A stretch of 15,767 nucleotides of DNA, taken from assembly GCA_900548085.1 (NCBI GenBank), contig URJF01000023.1, positions 1 to 15,767 of the forward strand, given 5' to 3'. Shown here piece by piece: positions 5,440-13,361 of this stretch (positions are counted from its first letter, which is position 1; each line of letters starts with the position of its first letter). This stretch comes from an uncultured Oscillospiraceae bacterium. Lineage in GTDB: Bacteria > Bacillota > Clostridia > Oscillospirales > Acutalibacteraceae. A model generated the notes under the pieces. It was not told where the DNA came from and made no database searches. It saw only the letters and a list, made by a program, of their open reading frames with translations. A program made the position numbers and the translations under genes.

Positions 5440-5890
5440 ACTGATAAGAACGCTGTCCCCCATTACATTAAGCGTAGTTTTGATTTTGGATATGGCGTCA
5501 ATATGGTTCACCTATATTGCTGTACAAAAGATGATGAATAAGGAATATGATGCCTACAGCATAATGTTTTTGATAATAGCAGTATGCGTACTGATACTCG
5601 GCATATTTTTAACAAAGAATGTACTGACAACAGGTGTAAAATTCTATGAGGACAAATTTGTTTTTACCGGATTGGATGAAAACAATGAATTTTCGTACAC
5701 TGATGTAGTAAAAGTCGAAACTCAAAAGGATGAAAAAGCAAGCCTAAAAAAGAACTTTGTAGACAGGTATTCAATAGTTATTTTGCATTTGGCAGATGAC
5801 TCTGTGGTATCGATAGAATTAGGTCTTACCACACGAAAAACGCTGAACAAAATAAAGAATGAAATCGAAAGCAGAATGTCGAAAAGCTAA
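5429..5890 (+). CDS. small membrane protein with C-terminal PH-like domain, unknown function
   Basis: This 153-aa protein has two hydrophobic segments (about residues 10-33 and 43-62) close to the N-terminus. A soluble part of about 85 residues follows, rich in beta-like strands (VKFYEDKFVFTGL, then YSIVILHLADDSVVSIEL). The final helix is TRKTLNKIKNEIESR. The pattern resembles bacterial PH-like domains attached to a membrane anchor, but I cannot name a family. AAGGAAAG lies 5 nt before the ATG. The gene overlaps the end of the pseudouridine synthase gene, so translation is probably coupled. No terminator is visible before the nifJ promoter. Confidence 0.75.
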   Translation: MKNKLIRTLSPITLSVVLILDMASIWFTYIAVQKMMNKEYDAYSIMFLIIAVCVLILGIFLTKNVLTTGVKFYEDKFVFTGLDENNEFSYTDVVKVETQKDEKASLKKNFVDRYSIVILHLADDSVVSIELGLTTRKTLNKIKNEIESRMSKS

Positions 5891-5939
5891 ATAATCTCAG
5901 CGTTTTATACAAAATATCAGAATTAATTATTTCGTTTTT

Positions 5940-5952
5940 GTGAACAATTCAC
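5940..5952. promoter_or_regulatory. palindrome upstream of the nifJ -35 box
   Basis: GTGAA-CAA-TTCAC, perfect 5-bp arms, centred about 15 bp upstream of the -35 box. With flanks it reads TTGTGAACAATTCACTT, close to the redox repressor Rex site (TTGTGAAN4TTCACAA), but the spacing is one base shorter and the last two bases differ. No regulator gene in the window explains it. Confidence 0.35.
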
Positions 5953-5960
5953 TTTTTCGG

Positions 5961-5990
5961 TTGAAATGCTATCAATGTATATGGTATAAT
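5961..5990 (+). promoter_or_regulatory. nifJ: promoter of nifJ
   Basis: -35 TTGAAA (5961-5966), 18-nt spacer, -10 TATAAT (5985-5990) with extended TGG in front. With GGAGG at 6038-6042, ideally 6 nt before the ATG, this is the signal set of a highly expressed gene. Confidence 0.8.
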
Positions 5991-6003
5991 TGTCTCAACA
6001 TAA

Positions 6004-6027
6004 ATCAGTGGCACAACTGCCGCTGAT
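6004..6027 (+). promoter_or_regulatory. 5' leader hairpin of the nifJ mRNA
   Basis: ATCAGTGGCA (6004-6013), loop CAAC, TGCCGCTGAT (6018-6027): a 10-bp stem with one G-T pair, starting about 7 nt after the predicted transcription start and leaving the ribosome site free. It probably stabilises the mRNA 5' end. There is no T-tract, so it is not a terminator. Confidence 0.5.
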
Positions 6028-6048
6028 ATAATTTTACGGAGGAATATT

Positions 6049-9000
6049 ATGGCAAGAAAGAAAAAAACAATGGATGGCAACAGTGCTGCTGCTCATGTCA
6101 GCTACGCATTCACTGAAGTTGCCGCCATCTATCCGATTACACCATCTTCTCCAATGGCGGAGGAAACAGACGCTATGTCTGCAAGAGGCGTAAAAAATTT
6201 GTTCGGCCAAACAGTAAAAGTTGCCGAGCTTGAGTCGGAGGCAGGAGCCGCCGGTGCTGTCCACGGCTCGCTGTCAGCAGGCGCTCTCACCACAACATAC
6301 ACAGCATCACAGGGCTTACTCCTTATGATACCCAATATGTTTAAGATTGCAGGCGAACTTATTCCAAGTGTTATTCACGTATCTGCGAGAGCGGTATCAA
6401 CACACGCACTTAATATTTTTGGTGACCATAGCGATGTTATGGCCTGTCGTCAAACGGGATACGCTATGCTCTGCTCGTCCAATGTTCAGGAAGTTATGGA
6501 CTTAGGCGCTGTAGCTCATCTCTCAACCCTAAAAAGCAGAGTGCCGTTTTTGCACTTCTTCGATGGATTCCGTACCTCTCACGAGGTACAAAAAATTGAA
6601 ACCTGGGACTATGAGGATTTGCGTGATATGCTGGATATGCAGGATGTTGCCGATTTCAGAGCGAGAGCGCTCAATCCGGAACACCCCGTACTGAGAGGCT
6701 CTGCAGAAAACAGTGATATTTTCTTCCAGCACAGAGAGGCTTGTAACAGATATTATGCTGATGCCGTTGCCGCTACAGAAATGTACATGAACAAGGTGAA
6801 CGAAAAAATCGGCACAAACTACAAATTATTCAACTATTACGGAGCCCCCGATGCTGACAGAGTAATCATAGCTATGGGCTCTGTATGCGATACAATAAAA
6901 GAGACTGTAGACTTTCTGAATGCAAGAGGCGAAAAAGTCGGAATGGTATGCGTACATCTCTACAGACCGTTTTCGGCAAAGCATCTTATCAGTGTACTCC
7001 CTGACAGCGTAAAAACTATCAGCGTTATTGACAGAACAAAGGAGCCTGGCTCCCTCGGCGAGCCGCTCTATCTTGATGTTGTGGCTGCACTTAAAAATTC
7101 AAAATTTGACGCTGTTTCTATTCTCGGCGGACGCTACGGCCTCGGCTCAAAGGACACACTCCCTGCACATATTATCGCAGTGTACGCTAATATGAACGCA
7201 CCGGAGCCTAAGAAAGAATTTACTCTGTCTATCACCGACGATGTAACCAATCTTTCACTCCCTGTTACCGAAGCACCGGATACCACACCGAAGGGCACAA
7301 CCTCTTGTAAATTCTGGGGACTCGGCTCTGACGGTACAGTAGGTGCAAATAAAGATTCTATCAAAATTATCGGCGATCACACAGATATGTACGCACAGGG
7401 ATATTTCTTCTATGATTCAAAGAAATCGGGCGGAATCACGGTATCTCACCTGCGTTTTGGCTCATCGCCAATCACATCAACATACCTAATCAACAAGGCT
7501 AATTTTGTCGCCTGCCATAATCCGTCCTATGTGACTAAATATGATATGGTTCAGGATCTCCTCCCAGGCGGAACATTCTTGCTCAACTGCATTTGGACTC
7601 CGGAGGAATTGGACAAAGAACTGCCTGCAAGCACGAAAAAATATATCGCAGAAAACGATATTAAGTTCTATACAATCAACGGTATCAAAATCGCAGAAGA
7701 AGTTGGTCTCCCCGGCCGTGCCTCTACAATACTCCAGTCGGCGTTCTTTGCTATCAGCGGAATTCTGCCTGTTGACGACGCTATCAAATATATGAAAGAA
7801 AAGGTAGTAGCTAAGTTCTCAAGAAAAGGCGAAGCTGTAGTGAATGCAAACTGCAACGGTATCGACAGAGGCGCAAAGGAAGTTGTCAAAATCAATGTGC
7901 CTGACTCATGGAAAAATGCAGCAGACGCACCATCTGAGACAGAAATACCTACTGACAGACCGGAAATGAAAAAGTTTGTAAAGGATATTCTTAATCCGGT
8001 AGGCAGACTGCACGGCGATGATCTTCCTGTTTCATCATTTATAAACAGTGCAGACGGCGTATATCCGTCGGGCTCCGCCGCCTTTGAAAAGCGTGGCATT
8101 GCTATCGCTGTTCCGGAATGGGATGCAACCAAATGTGCCCAGTGCAATCTCTGCTCTATGGTATGTCCTCACGCTGTAATCAGACCTATCTGTATGACAG
8201 ACGAAGAGGCAGCAGCCGCACCTGATGGCACAACTATGACTAAGCACAAGAGATCGGACTATCAGTACGCTCTGATAGTATCAACTCTTGACTGTACAGG
8301 TTGTGGCTCCTGTGCTAATGTTTGCCCAACAAAATCACTGACTATGAAGCCTATCGCTACACAGCTGGAAAAGCAAAAGTCATTTGACGCTCTTGTGGAC
8401 ACTCCTATCAAGCCTGAAGTAGTAAATAATACTACAATCGGCGTTCAGTTCAAAAAGCCGTATCTTGAATTTTCCGGTGCCTGCGCCGGCTGCGGCGAAA
8501 CACCATATGCTAAACTGGCAACTCAGCTCTACGGTGACAAAATGTATATAGCTAACGCAACAGGATGCTCATCTATTTGGGGTGGCTCCGCTCCGTCAAC
8601 ACCGTACACTGTTGACAAAAACGGACACGGTCCTGCTTGGTCAAACTCATTATTTGAGGACAATGCTGAGTTTGGCTACGGTATGTATCTGGCACAAAAG
8701 CAAATCAGAGAAAGACTTGCCGCTGATGCAGATGTTCTGTCTAAGGCAGGAGTCAAAGAGGCTGACGCATGGCTGGAAACATATAACGACGCCGCAACAA
8801 ATGACAAAGACGCTTACGCTCTTATTGAAAAGCTGAAGGGCACACAATTAGACGGTGACGCAAAAGCTGCCGCTGAAGACTTCCTAAAAGATGCAGACTA
8901 TGCCGCTAAGAAATATCAATTCATCTTCGGCGGTGACGGCTGGGCGTATGACATAGGCTTTGGCGGTCTCGACCATGTAATCGCATCTAATGAGGATGTT

Positions 9001-9573
9001 AATATAGTAGTATTCGACACAGAGGTTTACTCAAACACGGGCGGTCAAGCATCTAAGGCTACTCCTACCGGTGCTGTTGCGAAATTCGCAGCATCAGGCA
9101 AGGTGGTAAAGAAAAAGGACCTCGCCCAAATCGCAATGTCCTATGGATATGTGTATGTAGCACAGGTAGCTATGGGCGCCAATCCTGCACAGTGCCTAAA
9201 GGCATTTCAGGAGGCCGCAGCATATGACGGTCCATCAATAATCATCTGCTACGCACCTTGTATCAATCACGGTATAAAGATGCCGTTTAACCAGGCAGAG
9301 CAAAAGAAAGCTGTTGCCGCAGGATATTGGAATCTGTTCCGCTACAATCCTGCACTCATTAAGCAAGGCAAAAATCCATTCTCTTTGGACAGTAAAGCTC
9401 CTACTGCGGACTACATTCAGTTCATTGAGGGCGAAACAAGATACTCTGCACTGCTAAGGTCATTCCCCGGCAAAGCAGAAAAGTTGTTCGGCATAGCGGC
9501 AGAAAATTCTATCGAAAAGTACAACAAGCTCGCACGCTTAGTTGACTACTATGCACCGGAAAAAGAACAGTAA
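6049..9573 (+). CDS. nifJ: pyruvate:ferredoxin (flavodoxin) oxidoreductase, single-chain
   Basis: Oxidatively decarboxylates pyruvate to acetyl-CoA and CO2 with reduction of ferredoxin, in the cytoplasm, using thiamine diphosphate and three 4Fe-4S clusters. The frame is intact at 1174 aa. The N-terminal domain has YPITPSSP with Thr31, then Glu64 and Arg114, the positions I recall as pyruvate/TPP contacts in the Desulfovibrio africanus enzyme. Ferredoxin-like clusters: CAQCNLCSMVCP (from residue 696) and CTGCGSCANVCP (from 749). The proximal cluster uses Cys812, Cys815, Cys840 and Cys1071. TPP/Mg binding is by GDGW (962-965) and YSNTGGQ (994-1000). It lacks the C-terminal extension of the longer D. 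africanus protein. GGAGG is ideally spaced. Monocistronic, with its own promoter, leader hairpin and terminators. Confidence 0.97.
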   Translation: MARKKKTMDGNSAAAHVSYAFTEVAAIYPITPSSPMAEETDAMSARGVKNLFGQTVKVAELESEAGAAGAVHGSLSAGALTTTYTASQGLLLMIPNMFKIAGELIPSVIHVSARAVSTHALNIFGDHSDVMACRQTGYAMLCSSNVQEVMDLGAVAHLSTLKSRVPFLHFFDGFRTSHEVQKIETWDYEDLRDMLDMQDVADFRARALNPEHPVLRGSAENSDIFFQHREACNRYYADAVAATEMYMNKVNEKIGTNYKLFNYYGAPDADRVIIAMGSVCDTIKETVDFLNARGEKVGMVCVHLYRPFSAKHLISVLPDSVKTISVIDRTKEPGSLGEPLYLDVVAALKNSKFDAVSILGGRYGLGSKDTLPAHIIAVYANMNAPEPKKEFTLSITDDVTNLSLPVTEAPDTTPKGTTSCKFWGLGSDGTVGANKDSIKIIGDHTDMYAQGYFFYDSKKSGGITVSHLRFGSSPITSTYLINKANFVACHNPSYVTKYDMVQDLLPGGTFLLNCIWTPEELDKELPASTKKYIAENDIKFYTINGIKIAEEVGLPGRASTILQSAFFAISGILPVDDAIKYMKEKVVAKFSRKGEAVVNANCNGIDRGAKEVVKINVPDSWKNAADAPSETEIPTDRPEMKKFVKDILNPVGRLHGDDLPVSSFINSADGVYPSGSAAFEKRGIAIAVPEWDATKCAQCNLCSMVCPHAVIRPICMTDEEAAAAPDGTTMTKHKRSDYQYALIVSTLDCTGCGSCANVCPTKSLTMKPIATQLEKQKSFDALVDTPIKPEVVNNTTIGVQFKKPYLEFSGACAGCGETPYAKLATQLYGDKMYIANATGCSSIWGGSAPSTPYTVDKNGHGPAWSNSLFEDNAEFGYGMYLAQKQIRERLAADADVLSKAGVKEADAWLETYNDAATNDKDAYALIEKLKGTQLDGDAKAAAEDFLKDADYAAKKYQFIFGGDGWAYDIGFGGLDHVIASNEDVNIVVFDTEVYSNTGGQASKATPTGAVAKFAASGKVVKKKDLAQIAMSYGYVYVAQVAMGANPAQCLKAFQEAAAYDGPSIIICYAPCINHGIKMPFNQAEQKKAVAAGYWNLFRYNPALIKQGKNPFSLDSKAPTADYIQFIEGETRYSALLRSFPGKAEKLFGIAAENSIEKYNKLARLVDYYAPEKEQ

Positions 9574-9581
9574 ATAACCAC

Positions 9582-9615
9582 AACAAACCCTCGGCAGAAA
9601 TGTCGAGGGTTTGTT
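9582..9615 (+). terminator. first stem-loop behind nifJ
   Basis: AACAAACCCTCG (9582-9593) pairs perfectly with CGAGGGTTTGTT (9604-9615) across a 10-nt loop. The T-run is part of the stem and short, so this may serve mainly as a 3' stabiliser, with the next hairpin terminating. Confidence 0.6.
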
Positions 9616-9622
9616 AGTATAT

Positions 9623-9658
9623 AAAAATACAGATAGGCAAATGCCTATCTGTATTTTT
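9623..9658. terminator. bidirectional terminator between nifJ and the convergent transporter
   Basis: A 17-bp perfect stem (9623-9639 with 9642-9658), core TACAGATAGGCA, 2-nt gap, A-run on the left and T-run on the right. It can stop both nifJ and the minus-strand gene ending at 9667. Confidence 0.9.
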
Positions 9659-9666
9659 TGTTCAAA

Positions 9667-11604
9667 TCAAACTGTAACGGAATCTGAAATGAAAATTTTG
9701 TTCCAATTTTCATAATATTCAACCTGTTTCATTAGCTTGCGAGCGACAATATAGTCGTAGGCTTTTTTATTGAAATTATCCAGTTCCTTCTGCGCCTCCT
9801 TGAGCGCTGTATTTTTCGTCTTAGCTTCTTCTGCGGTAGACTCAGGCATTGCATTTGCGGCATTATACCTGTCCATAGTCGGCTCAGAAATGCCATACAA
9901 TTCTTCTACAGTATGGGACAAAAGTTCTTTCGCCGCCTCGATTTTATTTATCATCTTAGGCTGTTCAAAACGCTTATGTTCCTCGGCAATCAGCGTGAGA
10001 GCCTTCAGCCGACGCTGTTCTTTTTTGCTGAGCTTATCGGCAGATGAAAGCTGTTTATATTCTTCTATAGCCTCGGCGTAGCTCGTTTTAGCTGCTTCAA
10101 GCTCACCGTCGGACAGTGCATCTGTGGCGTAGTCCTCAAGAGCGGCACGAATCTTAAGTATAGTAATGTGTGCGTCGTGCTCCTCCTCGGTAAGAGTGTA
10201 CATGGTCACAAACGGAACAAGGGACAACAAATAGCCGGCAATACCTATGATAATCATACCCTTTGACAGCGGCTCTCTAAATGCCGACTGATACAGGTCG
10301 TCGTAGTTGTCTACCAAACCGAAATGGTTTTGCATAACAATCGTCTGCAAGAAATAAGTAATACCCATAGATATGAATGTGCCGATTATACCAACAAACT
10401 GTCCCATAAGGCCCTCAAGTCTATCGCCGGTCTTATACTGCTGATAGTCCAAAATATCGGCATTGATAGCACCGTCGGTGATGAGCGGAAATGCTGCAAA
10501 AAATCCCCTCAGCCATACAAATGCAAACAGCACCCATATATTCTCAATAAAGAGGTACATACCCGCCATACACAAGGTATTGAACACCAAATAGAAAATA
10601 ACCAAATTACGCTTGCCCATTTTTCTAATCAAAATAGGAGCAAGGAACATAGCCGGAGTGGCAGCCGCACCGAGAATGGTCATAAGAGTACCGTTCAGCG
10701 CACCCTGTTTTGCAGTAGTGAGATTGAGCATCTCTTTTATACCGTAGTAGAAATACCAAGTGGTAATATTGCCAACACCGGATGCTAGGAGAATAAACCA
10801 TGAGTTAATCGACTTAGCCCACTGATATTTGTTTTGGATACCGGCAACTATTCCTTTAAAGAAAGGAACCTTAGGCACATAGTCCTTAGATACAATAATA
10901 CGCTCCTTAGTTCCGGTATAGCTGAATATACCTATCAATGCTCCGCCGATACCGAATACAGGCATAATGATACGGTAGGCGTCAATATTATCAAGTCCGC
11001 CTGTAAAGCCTGCAATAAGCGGAACAACAAAGCCTTTTATCGTAGGCGCAAGTGAATAAATAAATGTAGATACTGTTATTATGTCGGCACGCTCGGTAGA
11101 GTTAGGGCTCATAACCTGTACCAATGTGGAATATGCCTGGTCATAAAAAGGATAGCAAAGCTGTAACAGCATATATGTTATGAACAATGAATACAACCGC
11201 CGGTTATAGCTCATTGTCTCAAAAGGCAGCAACGCAAAAACAGCGGTAATCGCAGCCGACGGTATGCCTGTATAAAGCAGATACGGTCTAAACTTGCCCT
11301 TGCTGCTGCGTGTGTTGTCGATAATCAAGCCACGAATAGGTCCTAAGAAAATACCAATTATGGTAGCAATGATGCTCAGTTTGACCAAATCGCCGTTTTT
11401 AAGTCCCAATGCTGCACCCGCCAAAAGGCTGGTAGCAGAAAGTCCTATGTCATAAATGGTATAGACCAAAAACTTTACGCCTATACCGCCCACACTGTAT
11501 GACAGAATCTCTTTGTACGGAACATATCTGCCCTCGGGCGGAGTATTCCAATGTTCTTTTACGGACGATACTACACCCTTAACCTTTGAAATTGCTCTAT
11601 TCAT
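9667..11604 (-). CDS. GPH-family (MFS) sugar:cation symporter with long soluble C-terminal tail
   Basis: A 645-aa transporter of the glycoside-pentoside-hexuronide:cation symporter family (LacS/MelB-like). Twelve transmembrane helices fill about residues 35-470. Family marks include PPEGRYVPYKEI near the N-terminus and the cytoplasmic-loop motif around LIIDNTRSSKGKFRPYLL. The substrate cannot be read from sequence. From about residue 472 a hydrophilic tail of about 174 residues follows, rich in Glu, Lys and Ala, and predicted helical or coiled (AALEDYATDALSDGELEAAK and EEAKTKNTALKEAQKELDNF). It is not the IIA phosphotransferase domain found on LacS, as I see no IIA-type active-site histidine region. 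AAAGGGG precedes the ATG. The gene has its own promoter behind the terminator of the upstream paralogue, so the two are probably not one operon. Confidence 0.88.
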   Translation of the reverse strand: MNRAISKVKGVVSSVKEHWNTPPEGRYVPYKEILSYSVGGIGVKFLVYTIYDIGLSATSLLAGAALGLKNGDLVKLSIIATIIGIFLGPIRGLIIDNTRSSKGKFRPYLLYTGIPSAAITAVFALLPFETMSYNRRLYSLFITYMLLQLCYPFYDQAYSTLVQVMSPNSTERADIITVSTFIYSLAPTIKGFVVPLIAGFTGGLDNIDAYRIIMPVFGIGGALIGIFSYTGTKERIIVSKDYVPKVPFFKGIVAGIQNKYQWAKSINSWFILLASGVGNITTWYFYYGIKEMLNLTTAKQGALNGTLMTILGAAATPAMFLAPILIRKMGKRNLVIFYLVFNTLCMAGMYLFIENIWVLFAFVWLRGFFAAFPLITDGAINADILDYQQYKTGDRLEGLMGQFVGIIGTFISMGITYFLQTIVMQNHFGLVDNYDDLYQSAFREPLSKGMIIIGIAGYLLSLVPFVTMYTLTEEEHDAHITILKIRAALEDYATDALSDGELEAAKTSYAEAIEEYKQLSSADKLSKKEQRRLKALTLIAEEHKRFEQPKMINKIEAAKELLSHTVEELYGISEPTMDRYNAANAMPESTAEEAKTKNTALKEAQKELDNFNKKAYDYIVARKLMKQVEYYENWNKIFISDSVTV

Positions 11605-11626
11605 ATTAAAACCCCTTTATGTTCTC

Positions 11627-11656
11627 ATTATATCATACGAACATCTGAGGTATCAA
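11627..11656 (-). promoter_or_regulatory. promoter of the tailed GPH transporter
   Basis: Minus strand: -35 TTGATA (11656-11651), 18-nt spacer ending in TGA, -10 TATAAT (11632-11627). It starts right after the terminator of the upstream gene. Confidence 0.7.
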
Positions 11657-11657
11657 C

Positions 11658-11682
11658 AAAAAAGCCCGACAAATGTCGGGCT
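11658..11682 (-). terminator. terminator of the upstream GPH transporter
   Basis: Minus strand: AGCCCGACA (11682-11674), two-base loop TT, TGTCGGGCT (11671-11663), then TTTTT. It lies about 14 nt beyond the stop codon at 11696 and separates the two transporter genes. Confidence 0.85.
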
Positions 11683-11695
11683 GAAAGTAGAATGT

Positions 11696-13258
11696 TTACT
11701 CTGTTTTTTGTGCAATTTTTTCTTCTGTCATTTCTTCTGCACAATCTGCTATTGCATCGGTTTCATCTCCGTCATCATAGGAGAACTGTCCCTCTGCCTT
11801 ACGGCGTGCAATAATATCCTGCATCATCTTTCTGTGGGACTCACCCGTTATGTTGTAGAAATGCATAGGAATAAGCATAAGTGCATAACCGATAACCGGG
11901 AATATTGTTGTCATAAGGAACAAGCCTAAAAGAGTGTTGTGATTCTGCACGGTGGAAACATCCGCAGTGTGCTCAACATAGCCTGTATGAGCAAGTACTT
12001 GGAGACAAATGAATGATGAAAGTGTACCCTCAAGCTTGCCTGTAAATGACATAATAGAAAGCATTGTGCCCTCTACTCTCTTGCCTGATTTCCACTCAAC
12101 ATAGTCTACAGTCTCTGCCTCCATCTCTTTTTGCATAAGATTCTTAAACTCAAGCGGGAATGTAACGAGCATAGAAAAAGCAAGAACCACTATACCGGTG
12201 ATGGTAGAAACAGGTTTATCTGCAGGCTTATTCATAATACCGTTGTAGGTACAAAGGGCAAACAATCCGTTGAGCACGATACCTAACATACAACAAACCT
12301 GATAAAACTTTTTGCTGTCCGACTTTGCACCCAAGCGCTCTACAATAACAGGAACAAGAATACCTGCAATCACAGAACCGGGAGCTTTCATAACATCCAA
12401 AAATCCGTTGTACTTAGCATTGAACAACGAGTCATAAGCAAAGTAGAAAGAGCACTGCTCCGAAACCTTGATTACAACAAAGAAAATATTGCAAAGAAAA
12501 AGCATCAAGAGCGGTCTGTTTGTGAGCAAAAGATGAATACATTCGTTCAGCGAAGGTGTATCCTCGTGGTGCTCCATACGCTCACGACAATTTACAAATG
12601 TAAATCGTGTAAAAATTATAATGAATACAGCAGACATAATAGCCGCAGTAAGGTATGCCTTGTCCAAATGAGAGTTAAAATACGGCAGCCAAGCTGCAAA
12701 CGCAACGAGTGCGGCAGGAATGGCACCGAGTATCATTCGTCCTATAGAGGCGATGCCGTATAGCTTCGTTCGTTCCGTACCGTTCGGCGTCATAGAAAAC
12801 GCAAGAGCTCCCATAGGCACATCAAACGCCGTATATGTAACATCAAGGCCGACAAATGCAAATACTGTCAGAGCCATCTTCGCACCGTAAGACAAGTCGT
12901 TGTTGCCTACAAAGAACAAAATCATAAACAGTGAGACAAGATACGGAGCGAATTTTATATATCCTCTCATCTTGCCCCAACGGGAGCGTGTCTTGTCCAC
13001 AATTACACCCATAATCGGGTCATTGATTGCATCAAAAATGCCGCAATAAAGTCTGATATTACTTGCGTGACGAGCTTTGATATGGAGCACATCCGTAATG
13101 AAAAAGTTTACATACTTAGATGCGGTCATACTGGTACTCATACCCTGAGCGCCACGGCCCATAGCATAGGACAAAGCCTCACGCCAGGTGATATAGGTTT
13201 TTTCGCCAACATCCTTTGTAACAATTTTTTGGTTCAAAAATCGTTTTACAAATCCCAT
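11696..13258 (-). CDS. GPH-family (MFS) sugar:cation symporter
   Basis: A 520-aa paralogue of the transporter encoded downstream. TYITWREALSYAMGRGAQGM opens the first helix region, and NDPIMGVIVDKTRSRWGKMR is the characteristic GPH loop with its Asp, Arg and Lys. About 12 transmembrane segments follow. The C-terminal tail is only about 50 residues and acidic (DDGDETDAIADCAEEMTEEK), unlike the long tail of its neighbour. Sugar:cation symport is known for the family. The substrate is not visible, and no glycosidase or kinase gene is adjacent to hint at it. AAAGG lies about 10 nt before the ATG. It has its own promoter (13305-13332) and terminator (11658-11682). Confidence 0.9.
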   Translation of the reverse strand: MGFVKRFLNQKIVTKDVGEKTYITWREALSYAMGRGAQGMSTSMTASKYVNFFITDVLHIKARHASNIRLYCGIFDAINDPIMGVIVDKTRSRWGKMRGYIKFAPYLVSLFMILFFVGNNDLSYGAKMALTVFAFVGLDVTYTAFDVPMGALAFSMTPNGTERTKLYGIASIGRMILGAIPAALVAFAAWLPYFNSHLDKAYLTAAIMSAVFIIIFTRFTFVNCRERMEHHEDTPSLNECIHLLLTNRPLLMLFLCNIFFVVIKVSEQCSFYFAYDSLFNAKYNGFLDVMKAPGSVIAGILVPVIVERLGAKSDSKKFYQVCCMLGIVLNGLFALCTYNGIMNKPADKPVSTITGIVVLAFSMLVTFPLEFKNLMQKEMEAETVDYVEWKSGKRVEGTMLSIMSFTGKLEGTLSSFICLQVLAHTGYVEHTADVSTVQNHNTLLGLFLMTTIFPVIGYALMLIPMHFYNITGESHRKMMQDIIARRKAEGQFSYDDGDETDAIADCAEEMTEEKIAQKTE

Positions 13259-13304
13259 ATTTTCACTGCCTTTCCTAATTCCAAGGGATGAAAAATTTTC
13301 TTGT

Positions 13305-13332
13305 ATAATATATGCTCGAAATGTTAAATCAA
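13305..13332 (-). promoter_or_regulatory. promoter of the 520-aa GPH transporter
   Basis: Minus strand: -35 TTGATT (13332-13327), 16-nt spacer, -10 TATTAT (13310-13305). It lies in the gap between the methyltransferase stop and the transporter start. Confidence 0.55.
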
Positions 13333-13361
13333 GATTAAATACAAGTTATCCTTATGCCAAA

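Noticed and set aside
7668..8147. Minus-strand 159-codon open frame inside nifJ
   Set aside because: Shadow of a GC-richer, highly expressed gene, with Ser/Pro/Ala-biased composition and no start signals.
10324..10788. Plus-strand 154-codon open frame inside the tailed transporter gene
   Set aside because: Antisense shadow with Cys/His/Asn-rich composition, no ribosome site and no promoter.
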